64,000 bases of DNA from Enterococcus mundtii (GCF_003957375.1 NZ_CP025473.1:1637501-1701500), one strand, 5' to 3'. Positions 47,330 through 57,968 are shown, numbered from the stretch's first letter. Translations and numbers: made by a program. Notes: a model not told the origin generated them from the sequence alone.

Positions 47330-49931
47330 GTAACCCCACCTCCTCACTCTTGTTCAAATCGATGCGAACCACTGTTTTCCCTTCTGATACAGCCATCTCT
47401 AATTTCCCATTATGGGCATGGATAATGGTTTTTACAATACTTAATCCAATGCCAAGCCCATTTTTTGAATCGATTGGTACTTCTTCTTCATTGGATAGAT
47501 TCATCTGGATTTTTTCATATTGCTTCAATGAGATTTCACCCTCATTCTTCACTTCACAAATGACCTGTTGGCCCTCTTGAAACACGCTGACTTCTACTTG
47601 CCCTTGTGTTGCTCCATGACGAAACGCATTTTCCACCAGATTGAACATGGCTTGCTCAATCAAGATAGGGTCAACTTCGACAAATAAAACCGCTGTCGGT
47701 AAATGGACCAATAATTCCTTGTCAGGATAAACTTTTGTGACATGTTCATAGACTGCTTCAATGATTTCCTCAATCGGCTCTGTTGTTTTTTTCACTTGCA
47801 TCGTGTCCATATTGATCCGTGTGATCGACAACAGATTCTCCACCATTCGAATCAACCATTGGGATTCTGTCTGGATATCAGTCAGCAATTTTTGGCGCGT
47901 TGCTTGTTTCAGCTCTTCATCTGTTTGAAAGAGTGTTTCTGCAATCCCAGAAATCGCAGTCAATGGCGTACGCAAATCATGGGAGATCGCACGTAATAAA
48001 TTACTGCGAACTTTTTCACGTTCATTTTCTAACTCAATTTGTTCTTTTTCATTCTTGAGCTCTGTTTGTTCTAAGATAACAGCAAGCTGGGTCAACACTA
48101 ACCGTAAGTAGTTCAATTGACTATCCTCGATCGGAAGCCCGCGACTGCGACGAATCCCTAACACGGCTAGCGTCTTACCATTTGCGACAATCGGTAAATA
48201 AAAACCTTTTGCACCACTTAATGTATCCGTTCCATAACCAGAATCTTTTTGATTTTTAGCCGTCCAATAAGCCACTGCTGCTTCTTCTGGATGATCGAGT
48301 AAAAATAGGGAATCTTTTGGTGTATATTGACTTAGCTTGATGGCATGTTTATCAAAGAAAATCACTTCCCGATCCAATAGTCTGCCTAAATAAGTGGCAG
48401 ATAATTCAACGATTTGTTGCTGGTCTTCTGCTAAAACAAACTGCTTGTTCAGTTCATACAGAATTTCCATCTGTTGTTCTTTTTCTCTGGCATGGACAGC
48501 CTGTTTTTTCAAACGAACCATCAAATTACTGATCATCAGTGCAACAATCAGCATGATGACTAAAGTAATCGGATAGCCTTGTTTGTATACAGTCAAGGAA
48601 TACAGCGGCTCGACAAAAAACCAGTTGAAAGCCAAGACACTTAAAATTGAAGATAACGCGCTCCAAAAATAGCCGGAGGTCAGACGAGCAACGAGTAAAA
48701 TAAAGAAAATGTACACTAACATCAAGTTTTGATCTCCGAAGTGAAGATATTGCATCACCTCAGTCAAAAGCGTTGCTACGAATACACAAATCAATGAAAT
48801 TGCAAAATCTTTTCCTCCCCCTTCCACTAGTTTCTTGGAATGGGAAAGGAGGGTTGAACGTTTTTCTTTATAAGGAATCAAGTGAAGTTCAGTTTCTGGC
48901 AATCGTTTGAGCAGTCGAACATCCAGCTCTTCTGAAAATAATCGCTCCGTCCACGGTTTCGCCAAATTTTTACCGATGATCAAATCGGTTGCGCCAACCA
49001 GTTTAGCATACTCGACGATCGTTTCAAATGAATGATCCTCCTCGATCACCACGACTTCTGCGCCAAGTTTCTCCGCTAAGTCATTCGTCCCTTGTAAACG
49101 ATCATCGGAACGAATGTATAGCACGATCCATTCTGCCCCCAAGCCTTGCGCTAACCGAGCAGTCCACCGAATACTTTTCTCAGCCATTTTAGGGAAAGCA
49201 TCTTGAACGATTGTGATCAATTTACTTTGGACACCATTTGTTTTACCGATCACACGATTGATATGATCCGAAGCCCGTTGGATCGCTAGACCACGTAACT
49301 GCTCCAATTTTTTAGGAATAAAGAAGTGCTGCAAGGCGCGTTTTGCATTTTCATTAGCATAGATTTTCCCTTGCGCTAAACGATCGATCAATTCATCTGG
49401 TTCCACATCGATCACCTTCAATGTCGCCTGTTGGAAAAACGTATCCGGAACCGTTTCTTTTACTTCGATTCCAGTCACTTCTTCAACGATATCATTCAAG
49501 CTTTCAATATGTTGGACGTTGATCGTTGTATGGACATTGATTCCCGCGTTCAATAATTCTTCAATATCTTGATATCGCTTGCGATTTCTTGATCCTGGCG
49601 CATTACTATGGGCTAATTCATCGATCAAAACGATTTCTGGCTGACGTTTGATAATGGCATCAATATTAGGTTCACTCAAAGTCAGCCCCTTATACGTCAC
49701 TTCTTTTAAAGGGATCTGTGGTAACCCTTCTAATAATTGATTCGTATCCGGGCGATCATGCGGTTCGATGTAGCCTACCACAATGTCTTTACCTAGTAAG
49801 CTAAGCTCTTGTGCTTCCGCCAGCATCGCATAAGTCTTGCCGACTCCCGCCGCGAAACCAAAATACACGCGTAGACGTCCTCGGCTTTTTTCACGCTGGT
49901 GTAACATTTCTGAAACATCCTGTCTTTCCAT
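47307..49931 (-). CDS. kdpD: KdpD sensor histidine kinase
   Basis: 874 residues from the chosen start. N-terminal KdpD domain with Walker A GFAAGVGKTYAMLAEA (around 26-41) and LIDELAHSNAPGSRNRKRYQ-type region, a USP-like domain (about 240-370), four close membrane helices (about 390-490), a GAF-like segment, then HisKA (AISHDLRTPLTAISGIAE, near 655) and HATPase (VENAFRHGAT, GLGIGLSIVKTI). ATG at 49929-49931 has AGGAG 8 bases ahead; the longer frame from 49958 starts with GTG. Senses potassium limitation and c-di-AMP in relatives. Confidence 0.95.
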   Translation of the reverse strand: MERQDVSEMLHQREKSRGRLRVYFGFAAGVGKTYAMLAEAQELSLLGKDIVVGYIEPHDRPDTNQLLEGLPQIPLKEVTYKGLTLSEPNIDAIIKRQPEIVLIDELAHSNAPGSRNRKRYQDIEELLNAGINVHTTINVQHIESLNDIVEEVTGIEVKETVPDTFFQQATLKVIDVEPDELIDRLAQGKIYANENAKRALQHFFIPKKLEQLRGLAIQRASDHINRVIGKTNGVQSKLITIVQDAFPKMAEKSIRWTARLAQGLGAEWIVLYIRSDDRLQGTNDLAEKLGAEVVVIEEDHSFETIVEYAKLVGATDLIIGKNLAKPWTERLFSEELDVRLLKRLPETELHLIPYKEKRSTLLSHSKKLVEGGGKDFAISLICVFVATLLTEVMQYLHFGDQNLMLVYIFFILLVARLTSGYFWSALSSILSVLAFNWFFVEPLYSLTVYKQGYPITLVIMLIVALMISNLMVRLKKQAVHAREKEQQMEILYELNKQFVLAEDQQQIVELSATYLGRLLDREVIFFDKHAIKLSQYTPKDSLFLLDHPEEAAVAYWTAKNQKDSGYGTDTLSGAKGFYLPIVANGKTLAVLGIRRSRGLPIEDSQLNYLRLVLTQLAVILEQTELKNEKEQIELENEREKVRSNLLRAISHDLRTPLTAISGIAETLFQTDEELKQATRQKLLTDIQTESQWLIRMVENLLSITRINMDTMQVKKTTEPIEEIIEAVYEHVTKVYPDKELLVHLPTAVLFVEVDPILIEQAMFNLVENAFRHGATQGQVEVSVFQEGQQVICEVKNEGEISLKQYEKIQMNLSNEEEVPIDSKNGLGIGLSIVKTIIHAHNGKLEMAVSEGKTVVRIDLNKSEEVGLHEESTID

Positions 49932-49958
49932 CTTTGTTTCTCCTAACCCCTCTGCCAC

Positions 49959-50480
49959 CTACATGTTATCAAGTGACAGATTCAATTCAAGCACGTTGAC
50001 AAACATTCGATCTGAAAACCAATCCTTCTGTGCTTTTTCCTGTATTATAGCACGAATCTTAGTAACGTCTTCTCCCCGCTCTTTAGCGATACGAGACACT
50101 TGACTTTCTGCGGCTGCCACACTGATATGCGGATCAACACCGCTTGCAGAGTTTGTGACTAGATCGATTGGGATCTCCATAGTTTGATCGTTTTGTTGGG
50201 CCAATTTTGTTTTATTTTCTACTAATTTCTTTTGCTCCAATGAGGTTGGTGAAAGTTGGGTCACGTCTTGCCCTCTTCCATTAAAATAAGCTGCCTGTTG
50301 AAAGGATTGTCCAATCAACGAAGAGCCGACCATCTTCCCTGAAACAACTCTCTGACTGCCATTGGCTTGATGGGCAAAGAAAAGTTGACCGATACCAGTA
50401 ACAGCGACGGTGTATAGCCCGCCAAGGACTAGTATGCTGAGGAATAAAAAACTAAGCTGTGCTCTAAGGATCTTTTTCAT
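49959..50480 (-). CDS. kdpC: K+-transporting ATPase subunit C
   Basis: 173 residues: one N-terminal membrane helix (about 11-32), then an extracellular domain with GSSLIGQSF, YFNGRGQDVTQLSPTSL, and LVTNSASGVDPHIS, the KdpC signatures. It stabilises the KdpFABC complex. Its stop lies just before the kdpD start region. Secure. Confidence 0.95.
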   Translation of the reverse strand: MKKILRAQLSFLFLSILVLGGLYTVAVTGIGQLFFAHQANGSQRVVSGKMVGSSLIGQSFQQAAYFNGRGQDVTQLSPTSLEQKKLVENKTKLAQQNDQTMEIPIDLVTNSASGVDPHISVAAAESQVSRIAKERGEDVTKIRAIIQEKAQKDWFSDRMFVNVLELNLSLDNM

Positions 50481-50516
50481 AGGTGAATTCCTTCTTTCTG
50501 CAAAATGTCTTTCTTT

Positions 50517-52547
50517 TTATATTAAGAAAAAACTCAAAGCGAGATCGATCACTTTGATGAATATGAATGGGGCAATTAAACCACCTAATCCATAGACCAA
50601 TAAATTATGCCGCAAAATCTGACTAGCAGGTTTTTCTGTATACTTGACTCCTTTTAACGCTAAAGGAATCAATGCGACAATAATCACTGCATTATAGATA
50701 ACAGCCGATAAAATCGCTGTAAGAGGACTACCTAGTGCCATGATATTCAACTGGGCCAATTCGGGATAGATCCCATAAAACAAGACTGGGATCACAGCAA
50801 AATATTTTGCGACGTCATTTGCAATACTAAATGTGGTCAAGGCACCTCTAGTCATCAATAATTGTTTACCGATACGTACGACCTTCAATAGCTTCGTGGG
50901 ACTAGAATCTAAATCAATCATATTGCCTGCTTCTTTTGCTGCTTGTGTCCCTGTATTCATTGCCACTGCCACATCTGCTTGTGCTAATGCTGGCGCGTCG
51001 TTCGTTCCATCACCTGTCATTGCTACAAGATGTCCTTTTTCTTGATAGTCACGAATAAGATTCATTTTATTTTCAGGTGTTGCTTCTGCGAGAAAGTCGT
51101 CGACTCCCGCCTCAGCCGCAATCGCCGCTGCTGTCAAAGGATTATCTCCTGTGATCATGATAGTTTTGATCCCCATTTTACGCATATCTGCAAAGTTTTC
51201 CTGTACGCCATTTTTTACAATGTCTTTGAGATAAATGACCCCCATCACTTGATCATTTTTTACAACCACCAAAGGAGTTCCGCCAGCTTGGGCAACTTTT
51301 GCAACGATTTGATCACATTCTTCTGGGTATTGTCCACCACGTGCCTGCACATATTTCTTGATCGTATCGGCGGCACCTTTACGGATCTGATCGCCACGAT
51401 AATCCATGCCGCTCATGCGGGTTTGCGCACTAAAATCAATGAATTTCACTTCGGATTTTTCAAAAATACGTTCCCGCAAAGCAAATTTTTCTTTAGCTAA
51501 AATGACAATACTACGGCCTTCTGCCGTCTCATCTGCCAAAGATGAGAGTTGTGCTGCATCAGCTAATTGTTGTTCTGTGACGCCATTGACAGGTAAGAAT
51601 TCACTTGCCCGACGATTTCCTAAAGTAATCGTTCCTGTTTTATCTAACAGTAATACATCAACATCTCCCGCTGCTTCGATGGCACGACCACTCATTGCGA
51701 TCACGTTTTCTTTCGTTAACCGACTCATTCCAGCAATTCCGATCGATGAAATCAATGCACCGATCGTCGTTGGCGCTAAACATACGAATAAAGCAATGAC
51801 AACGATCGTCGCAATCGGCGCCCCTTTCCCTGACAGCTGACTACTGAATTCGGTAAAAGGAACTAAACTAACAGAGACCGCTAAAAAGATGATCGTTAAC
51901 GTGATCAAAAAGATTTGTAACCCGATCTCATTCGGGGTTTTCTTTCGTTGAGTTCCTTCCACCATCGAAATCATTTGATCTAAAAAGGAGTGTCCATTTT
52001 CGGATGTCACACGAATCACCAGGTAATCAGAAACCACCGTCGTCCCACCAGTAACGGCACTTCGATCGCCCCCTGATTCACGGATCACTGGCGCTGATTC
52101 CCCTGTGATGGCACTTTCGTCCACGGAAGCAGCTCCTTCGATCACATCACCATCCGCCGGAATTTGTTGACCCGATACTACGTATATCAGATCCCCTTTT
52201 TTGAGATCAGAAGATTTGATCTCAATAAATTCTTGGTTTTCAATATCTTCTAAGCGATTGATCTTATAAGTGATCACTTCTTTTTTCGCTTGCTTCAAGC
52301 TATTTGCCTGCGCTTTTCCGCGACCTTCTGCGACTGCTTCGGCAAAATTTGCAAACAACAAGGTAATCCATAACAAACAGGTGATCGTTATAGTAAACCA
52401 TAAAGGCACCGTTGTTTGCTCAAAGCAAAGGATCGTCGCTAAGATCGCTCCGATGTAGACCATGAACATCACTGGGTTTTTGATTTGTTGTCTTGGGTCT
52501 AATTTGACAAAGGCTTCTTTGATTGCCCATACATAAATAGTTTTCAT
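50517..52547 (-). CDS. kdpB: K+-transporting P-type ATPase subunit B
   Basis: 676-residue P-type ATPase. Phosphorylation motif DKTGTIT (near 303-309), actuator loop TGES in AITGESAP, and hinge [16 protein letters not shown] (near 510). Drives high-affinity K+ import with KdpA as the channel part. ATG at 52547, 15 bases after kdpA. Secure. Confidence 0.97.
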   Translation of the reverse strand: MKTIYVWAIKEAFVKLDPRQQIKNPVMFMVYIGAILATILCFEQTTVPLWFTITITCLLWITLLFANFAEAVAEGRGKAQANSLKQAKKEVITYKINRLEDIENQEFIEIKSSDLKKGDLIYVVSGQQIPADGDVIEGAASVDESAITGESAPVIRESGGDRSAVTGGTTVVSDYLVIRVTSENGHSFLDQMISMVEGTQRKKTPNEIGLQIFLITLTIIFLAVSVSLVPFTEFSSQLSGKGAPIATIVVIALFVCLAPTTIGALISSIGIAGMSRLTKENVIAMSGRAIEAAGDVDVLLLDKTGTITLGNRRASEFLPVNGVTEQQLADAAQLSSLADETAEGRSIVILAKEKFALRERIFEKSEVKFIDFSAQTRMSGMDYRGDQIRKGAADTIKKYVQARGGQYPEECDQIVAKVAQAGGTPLVVVKNDQVMGVIYLKDIVKNGVQENFADMRKMGIKTIMITGDNPLTAAAIAAEAGVDDFLAEATPENKMNLIRDYQEKGHLVAMTGDGTNDAPALAQADVAVAMNTGTQAAKEAGNMIDLDSSPTKLLKVVRIGKQLLMTRGALTTFSIANDVAKYFAVIPVLFYGIYPELAQLNIMALGSPLTAILSAVIYNAVIIVALIPLALKGVKYTEKPASQILRHNLLVYGLGGLIAPFIFIKVIDLALSFFLI

Positions 52548-52562
52548 TTGATTTTACTCCTT

Positions 52563-54239
52563 CTAACTTAAGGTAAAATGATCAGCGATCGGACCTAACG
52601 CCAAGGCTGGTAAAAAGCTTAATGCTCCGACAATAAGGATAACAATCATCAACATAGAGATGAATGTACCGTTCGTTGTTGAAAGTGTTCCATCATTGAT
52701 CGCGATCGTTTTCTTTCTTCCCATGTTTTCAGCCAAAAACAAAATAGCAACGATCGGAATGTAGCGAGAGCACAACATCAAGACACTTCCTAAAAGATTT
52801 AGAAACGGTGTATCTGCCGACAACCCACCAAATGCACTCCCGTTATTATTTGCTAGAGAAGTCACATTATAAAGCAACTCACTAAATCCATGAGGCCCTT
52901 TATTGGTCAACCAAGTTAAAACATCAGGATGCAGCGAAACGGCCATCGTACCAAATAATGTCAATAATACCGGCGTCAAAATCACTAAACTAGCCATTTT
53001 GATATCAAAAGCCTCGATTTTCTTGCCTAAATATTCTGGCGTACGCCCGACAAGTAGCCCAGCGATAAAAACAGTCAGTAGTAGAAATGCCAACATGCCA
53101 TATAATCCACTACCCACACCACCAAAGATAATCTCCCCTAATTGCATCAAGAAAAGCGGGATACCACCACCGAGAGACGTAAAACTGTCCAACATCGCAT
53201 TGACGGATCCATTCGATGCTGCTGTTGTGCTAACAGCCCATAAACTTGACCATCCCACACCAAAACGTACTTCTTTTCCTTCCATATTCTGTGAACCCAG
53301 TACATCCGTAAAAACGAGTCCATGATATTCACTAATTGCTACACCTATAAAAGCTGCAAAAAGAAAAACAAACGAAACGATTAGAATCGTTCGACCTTGT
53401 TTCCATTCTTTGACCCAGTAACCAAAAGCAAAAATCAATGCTGTAGGGATCAACAAGATGGCGAGATTCTCGATGAAATTAGAAAAGATCGTCGGATTTT
53501 CAAATGGATAAGCGGAATTGGCACCAAAAAATCCACCACCATTGGTTCCTAATTGCTTGATGGCTACTTGACTGGCCACAGGTCCTAGATATAACCATAA
53601 AGATTCTCCAGATAAACCAGTGTAAGACATCCCATGACTAAACGTTTGAACCACGCCTTGGGAAATCAGAAGTACAGCGGTAATTAATGAAAGTGGTAAA
53701 AAAATGTAAAGCAAACTACGTATTAGATCTTGCCAAAAATTGCCCAATTGGCTTGATTTCCTTTGAACGATGCCGCGGATCAATGCACAAAGAACCGCTA
53801 AACCTACAGCTGCTGACAAGAAATTTTGAACAGTCAAACCAAGCATTTGCGTCGTATTCGACAGTGTCAATTCTCCCGCGTAGGCTTGCCAGTTGGTATT
53901 TGTCACAAAACTAACTGCTGTATTCACGGCTAAATCAAATGACAGATTTTCCACGCCATTATTGCCAGGAAGCCAACCTTGGACCATCAATAACCCGGTT
54001 AAAAATAGCAAAGAACAGATTCCAACACCCAACACATGCGCTAAATAACGCTTCGCCGTCATTTTCCTTTGACTCTCAGGACCTATCAATTGATAAAAAA
54101 AGCGTTCGATTGGTTGGATGAAACGTACATATTTTGGTGTTTCCCCTGTCATGATCAACTTGATGTACCACCCAAGAGGTGCGGCTAAAACAAGTAGAAT
54201 AAAAAAGAAAAACAACCCTTGAAATACTGCACTCATCAT
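52563..54239 (-). CDS. kdpA: K+-transporting ATPase subunit A
   Basis: 558-residue membrane protein of the SKT superfamily with four pore-loop repeats; GTNGGGFFGANSAYPFENPT (near 232-251) is the typical filter region. It selects and conducts K+. The start codon pair ATGATG at 54234-54239 overlaps the kdpF stop. Secure. Confidence 0.97.
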   Translation of the reverse strand: MMSAVFQGLFFFFILLVLAAPLGWYIKLIMTGETPKYVRFIQPIERFFYQLIGPESQRKMTAKRYLAHVLGVGICSLLFLTGLLMVQGWLPGNNGVENLSFDLAVNTAVSFVTNTNWQAYAGELTLSNTTQMLGLTVQNFLSAAVGLAVLCALIRGIVQRKSSQLGNFWQDLIRSLLYIFLPLSLITAVLLISQGVVQTFSHGMSYTGLSGESLWLYLGPVASQVAIKQLGTNGGGFFGANSAYPFENPTIFSNFIENLAILLIPTALIFAFGYWVKEWKQGRTILIVSFVFLFAAFIGVAISEYHGLVFTDVLGSQNMEGKEVRFGVGWSSLWAVSTTAASNGSVNAMLDSFTSLGGGIPLFLMQLGEIIFGGVGSGLYGMLAFLLLTVFIAGLLVGRTPEYLGKKIEAFDIKMASLVILTPVLLTLFGTMAVSLHPDVLTWLTNKGPHGFSELLYNVTSLANNNGSAFGGLSADTPFLNLLGSVLMLCSRYIPIVAILFLAENMGRKKTIAINDGTLSTTNGTFISMLMIVILIVGALSFLPALALGPIADHFTLS

Positions 54240-54316
54240 TGCTCTTCCCCCTTAAATAAAAACCAGAATAGATAAGCTAACAAAATAATACTGATACAAC
54301 CTAAAAATAAGATCAT
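54236..54316 (-). CDS. kdpF: KdpF small subunit (26 aa)
   Basis: A 26-residue single-helix peptide, MILFLGCISIILLAYLFWFL plus the short tail FKGEEQ. AAAGGAGAGG lies 5-6 bases before the ATG at 54314-54316, and the TGA overlaps the kdpA start. Size, hydrophobic helix and position before kdpA match KdpF, a lipid-like stabiliser of the complex. It is too short for most gene finders. Confidence 0.88.
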   Translation of the reverse strand: MILFLGCISIILLAYLFWFLFKGEEQ

Positions 54317-54408
54317 TTTCTTCCTCTCCTTTGTTTTCATCATAGACAAAGGACTATAAAGATAGTGTTAATATTCAAGAAATTTCTTTATATGTTCTTT
54401 ATACAACA

Positions 54409-54458
54409 TAAAAAACAGCTAAATCTTAAGGAGCAAAGCTCGCTTGACTTAGCTGTTT
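54409..54458 (-). terminator. Terminator between dfrA and kdpF
   Basis: Minus strand AAACAGCTAAGTC pairs with GATTTAGCTGTTT (one G-U) and is followed by TTTTATG. It ends dfrA transcription, so the kdp promoter must lie at about 54320-54405. Confidence 0.8.
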
Positions 54459-54543
54459 CTCTATAAAAAAAGATGCGCCCATGATCTTGAACATCTCCTT
54501 TTATTTCTTTCAATCATCCATTTTCTGCATCAATGATCAGAGC

Positions 54544-55035
54544 TTACTTTCTTACCCATTTTTGAAAACGATGGGCATAATGGTTTTCTTGATCCGTGAT
54601 ACCGATATGTTCTTCTGCTAGTTCAAAATCACTAAAGTCGATCTCTCCAATATACGTATCTCCCTCGAACTCACCATCGATCAGTGTTCGCCAAATAATC
54701 CCAGTCTGGGGCAAAAGTTCTTGAAAGATCCGACTTCCACCAGAAACATAAATATCTTCTGAAACAGTCTCAGCAAAAGCCAATAATTCATCGATCGAAT
54801 GCATGACTTCTGCATTTTCTTTGACCTCAAAATCTTTTTGGGTAGTCAACACGATGATGTGGCGATAAGGAAGAGATAGGTCGCCCATGCCTTCATATGT
54901 TTTACGCCCCATCACTAATAAACGATCCACCGTATGTTCTCTGAAAAAACGCATATCATTTGGCAAACGCCAAGGCAATAACCCATCTTTACCGATCAAT
55001 CCATTCTTGTCTTGGGCCCACATGGAAATAAACAT
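54544..55035 (-). CDS. Dihydrofolate reductase
   Basis: Reduces dihydrofolate with NADPH; the trimethoprim target. 163 residues, chromosomal type. Seen: ISMWAQDKNGLIGKDG at the N-terminus, LPWRLPNDMRFFREHT (folate site Asp27-like) and VMGRKTYEGMG (NADPH site). AAAGGAGCG precedes the ATG at 55035 by 7 bases. No sign that it is an acquired dfr resistance gene: composition is like its neighbours and no mobile element is near. Confidence 0.95.
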   Translation of the reverse strand: MFISMWAQDKNGLIGKDGLLPWRLPNDMRFFREHTVDRLLVMGRKTYEGMGDLSLPYRHIIVLTTQKDFEVKENAEVMHSIDELLAFAETVSEDIYVSGGSRIFQELLPQTGIIWRTLIDGEFEGDTYIGEIDFSDFELAEEHIGITDQENHYAHRFQKWVRK

Positions 55036-55064
55036 TTTGAATCGCTCCTTTCATCTACTACTTG

Positions 55065-55070
55065 ATTATA
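55065..55070 (-). promoter_or_regulatory. Likely -10 of the dihydrofolate reductase promoter
   Basis: A perfect TATAAT 30 bases before the start codon, right after the rpmG terminator. The -35 position is poor. Confidence 0.45.
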
Positions 55071-55072
55071 CT

Positions 55073-55110
55073 AAAAATAAAAAAGCTTGGGTACAGACCC
55101 AAACTTTTTT
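55073..55110 (-). terminator. Terminator after rpmG
   Basis: Minus strand AAGTTTGGGT pairs with ACCCAAGCTT (one G-U, CTGT loop) followed by TTTTATTTTT. It begins 8 bases after the rpmG stop. Confidence 0.85.
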
Positions 55111-55117
55111 AGACATA

Positions 55118-55267
55118 TTATTTTGTTTCGCGGTGCAAAGTAACTTTACGTTCGCGTGGGCAATATTTTTGCTTTTCCAAACGATCAGGATTGTTACGTT
55201 TGTTTTTGTTAGTTAGGTAGTTACGTTCTTTACAAGAAGTACACTCTAAAGTAATGTTTACGCGCAT
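55118..55267 (-). CDS. rpmG: 50S ribosomal protein L33
   Basis: 49 residues: [20 protein letters not shown] at the start and [16 protein letters not shown] at the end. Cys9, Cys12 and Cys36 remain of the zinc ribbon; the fourth position is Glu39, as in many Gram-positive L33 paralogues, so zinc binding is probably lost or altered. GGGAGGGAAAATC precedes the ATG. Missed by length cut-offs but certain. Confidence 0.95.
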   Translation of the reverse strand: MRVNITLECTSCKERNYLTNKNKRNNPDRLEKQKYCPRERKVTLHRETK

Positions 55268-55499
55268 GATTTTCCCTCCCATTTATACTAGAATCCTCTA
55301 AGATGACTCTCAGACTTGATTATCTTACCATGATTTTTATCAGATTACTAGCCTTTTTCACGATTTTGTTAAGTAGTTCTACTTGACGAGCAAAAAACAA
55401 GCACAGCAAAAATTGAAACAGATGATTTTTCTTTTTACCAAGTTGAGATTACACTTGTTATAGTAGTAAAATCAATTATTCTTTTAGGAGGACTTAGCT

Positions 55500-55946
55500 A
55501 TGCCTTGGAATATGAAAGATTTTCCACCAGCCATGAAGAACTTAGAAGAGTTGACTAAAAAGAAAGCAATCGATATCGGCAATGCGCTTTTAGATGAAGG
55601 TTATCCTGATGATCGAGCAATCCCGATTGCGATCAGTCAAGCGAAAGAATGGGTTGAAAGTGCAGATGAAAAAGAGAAGAAAGCTTTCTCAAAAGAGAAA
55701 AATCCACAAAAAAAGGACAAGCATGAGAGCAATCCGCGAGCGGCTAAATTATTAGACGCTACAGTCGAAGTCAAATTCGAAGAAGATCATTGGATCGTTC
55801 GCTCTAAAGGCGCTGAAAAAGCAAGCAATCACTTCGATCATAAAGAAGACGCCATTGAAAAAGGAAAAGAAGTAGCTCGTAATAAAGAAACATCCTTGAT
55901 GATCTATAAAAAAGATGGCACATTTGAGCGAGAAGTCCATTACTGA
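55500..55946 (+). CDS. DUF2188-containing protein (YdaT-like)
   Basis: 148 residues, soluble, very Lys/Glu-rich. N-terminal part (1-63) MPWNMKDFPPAMKNLEEL followed by a helix pair (IGNALLDEGYPDDRAI) resembles YdaT-type proteins. The C-terminal part (about 84-148) is a DUF2188 fold with HFDHKEDAIEKGKEVARNKE and IYKKDGTFEREV. In B. subtilis ydaT is a general stress gene; a stress role is only suggestion here. AGGAGG precedes the ATG by 8 bases. It has its own terminator shared with asnB. Confidence 0.85.
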   Translation: MPWNMKDFPPAMKNLEELTKKKAIDIGNALLDEGYPDDRAIPIAISQAKEWVESADEKEKKAFSKEKNPQKKDKHESNPRAAKLLDATVEVKFEEDHWIVRSKGAEKASNHFDHKEDAIEKGKEVARNKETSLMIYKKDGTFEREVHY

Positions 55947-55998
55947 TTGTATACTATCGTCCCTTTGAATAAAAAATCAACTCATTCCGATTGACGGC

Positions 55999-56044
55999 AA
56001 AAAACGAAGAGTCTGCCCATTATGGATCGGCACTCTTCGTTTTT
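55999..56044. terminator. Bidirectional terminator between the DUF2188 gene and asnB
   Basis: AAAAACGAAGAGT (56000-56012) and complement (56032-56044) around a 19-base loop; A/T runs on both flanks serve the two convergent genes. Confidence 0.88.
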
Positions 56045-56072
56045 GCGTTCAATAGAAACATTGTTGGATCGT

Positions 56073-57968
56073 CTAAACTGTTACATATTGGATTGGTTCA
56101 GCTTGGGGAATCGTTTCATCCACAAAATAAACTTTGTACCACGTCAAGAAACTGAAAATCGTCCAAATCTTACGTTGTTCTTCACTTCTACCTTCATGAT
56201 GATCATCAAGTAATTGGATGATTTTAGCTTGATCAAAGAACTCTGTCGCAAAATCAGCTTCAAATAATTCTTTTACTTGGTGATAGCCATGTTCTTCTTT
56301 CAGCCAAGCTTTGATCGGTACAGGGAAACCAAGTTTTACACGATTTGACCATTCTTCAGGCAGATGCTTGTTCGCAGCTTGTCTAAAGACATCTTTCGTA
56401 TTGTTTTGATTCAATAAATACTTACTTGGGATTTGTTGCGCTAATTTCATTACTTCGATATCAAGAAGTGGTACCCGCACTTCCAGTGAACTTGCCATTG
56501 AAAGTTTGTCGGCTTTTAACAAAATATCTTTTGGCATCCATTGGTGTAAGTCAACATATTGCATCTTGTTAATCTCGTCTTGGATTCCTTCAGTTTTTGC
56601 ATAATGTTCTGCCATGATTTCTTTAACTGTTGGGGCTTGTTGAAATTCTGGCGTCAACAGGTTGGCCGCTTCGTTTTCTTCAAAGATCCGTGCATGTCCG
56701 ATAAAATATTCTTTGGCAGGCGCTAATGATTCATATAAATGGATCCTACCATGGAAATTACGCATCTTGCCGATTTTTCTACCTAAGTTATAGCGAGTAC
56801 CTTTTGGTAATTTTTTCAATCCTTGAGCAATCACTCGGATAAATTTTGAATTTGTGTGGAAGCCATATGATTGATAGCCAGCAAATAATTCATCTGCCCC
56901 TTCGCCAGATTGAACGACTCGTACACTTTGTGCCGCAAGATTCGCTAAGAAATACAACGGTACACAAGATGGATTAGAATCTGGTTCATCTAAATGGTAT
57001 TGAATCAAAGGGAAAGCCTTAAAGGACATGTCTCCATCAATGACAGCTGCGGTGTTATCCAAGTCAAGCATTTCTGTTAATTTACGTGCCTCGATTGCTT
57101 CATTATAGGTTTTATCATCAAAGCCTATTGAGAAAGAATGGTCTGGTTTCAAAACAGAAGTCACATAACTTGAATCGACCCCACTTGATAAGAAAGAGCC
57201 AACTTCCACATCACTGATCGTGTGTGCTTCGATCGATGCTTTCACTGTTTCATCAATTTGATCGATCCATTCTTGACGGCTTTGTGTGCCTTTTTCTTCA
57301 AAGTTCGCATCCCAATACTGTTGGATATCCATGTGGCCATCTTTGTAAGTGAAATAATGACCTTCTGGTAAACGATAGACGCCTTTAAAGAATGTTTCCC
57401 CATTTAAAGGAGAATATTGAAACGTCATATATGGTTTCAATGCTTCCCGATTCAATTCTTTATTGAAATCTGGATGTGGTAAAAAACTCTTGATTTCAGA
57501 ACCAAACATCAAAGTTCCGTTCATTTCAGCATAGTAATATGGTTTGATCCCAAAATGGTCTCTTGCACCGAATAATTCTTTTTTCTCATTATCCCAAATC
57601 GCAAAAGCAAACATTCCACGTACTTTTTGCAATAACTCAGTTCCCCATTCTTCATAGCCATGTAATAAAACTTCTGTATCTGCATGGGTTTTAAAAATAT
57701 GACCTGCATCGATCAATTCTTTTCTAAGTGGTTGATAGTTGTAGATTTCTCCATTAAAAATAATGATTTTTGTTTGGTCTTCATTGTAAATGGGCTGTGT
57801 GCCCCCTTCTAAGTCAATAATACTTAGACGTCTGAAACCCAAAGCCACATCACGATCAATGTATTCACCGGAACTATTCGGTCCACGGTGAATGATGCGA
57901 TCCATCATGTCATTGATGATTGCTTTTTTATTATCTTTGTCATTAACAAATCCTACGATTCCGCACAT
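56073..57968 (-). CDS. asnB: Asparagine synthase, glutamine-hydrolysing
   Basis: Makes asparagine from aspartate, glutamine and ATP. 631 residues: N-terminal class II amidotransferase domain with nucleophile Cys2 (MCGIVGFVND) and LGFRRLSIIDL, then the synthetase domain with PP-loop LSSGVDSSYVTSV (near 262) and KADKLSMASSLEVRVPLLD. Monocistronic. Related proteins also amidate cell-wall precursors, but the length and motifs are those of AsnB. Secure as family. Confidence 0.94.
   Translation of the reverse strand: MCGIVGFVNDKDNKKAIINDMMDRIIHRGPNSSGEYIDRDVALGFRRLSIIDLEGGTQPIYNEDQTKIIIFNGEIYNYQPLRKELIDAGHIFKTHADTEVLLHGYEEWGTELLQKVRGMFAFAIWDNEKKELFGARDHFGIKPYYYAEMNGTLMFGSEIKSFLPHPDFNKELNREALKPYMTFQYSPLNGETFFKGVYRLPEGHYFTYKDGHMDIQQYWDANFEEKGTQSRQEWIDQIDETVKASIEAHTISDVEVGSFLSSGVDSSYVTSVLKPDHSFSIGFDDKTYNEAIEARKLTEMLDLDNTAAVIDGDMSFKAFPLIQYHLDEPDSNPSCVPLYFLANLAAQSVRVVQSGEGADELFAGYQSYGFHTNSKFIRVIAQGLKKLPKGTRYNLGRKIGKMRNFHGRIHLYESLAPAKEYFIGHARIFEENEAANLLTPEFQQAPTVKEIMAEHYAKTEGIQDEINKMQYVDLHQWMPKDILLKADKLSMASSLEVRVPLLDIEVMKLAQQIPSKYLLNQNNTKDVFRQAANKHLPEEWSNRVKLGFPVPIKAWLKEEHGYHQVKELFEADFATEFFDQAKIIQLLDDHHEGRSEEQRKIWTIFSFLTWYKVYFVDETIPQAEPIQYVTV

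Noticed and set aside
54544-55035. Dihydrofolate reductase as an acquired trimethoprim-resistance gene
   Set aside because: Flanked by core genes (rpmG, kdp), native composition, no mobile element; it looks like the chromosomal enzyme.
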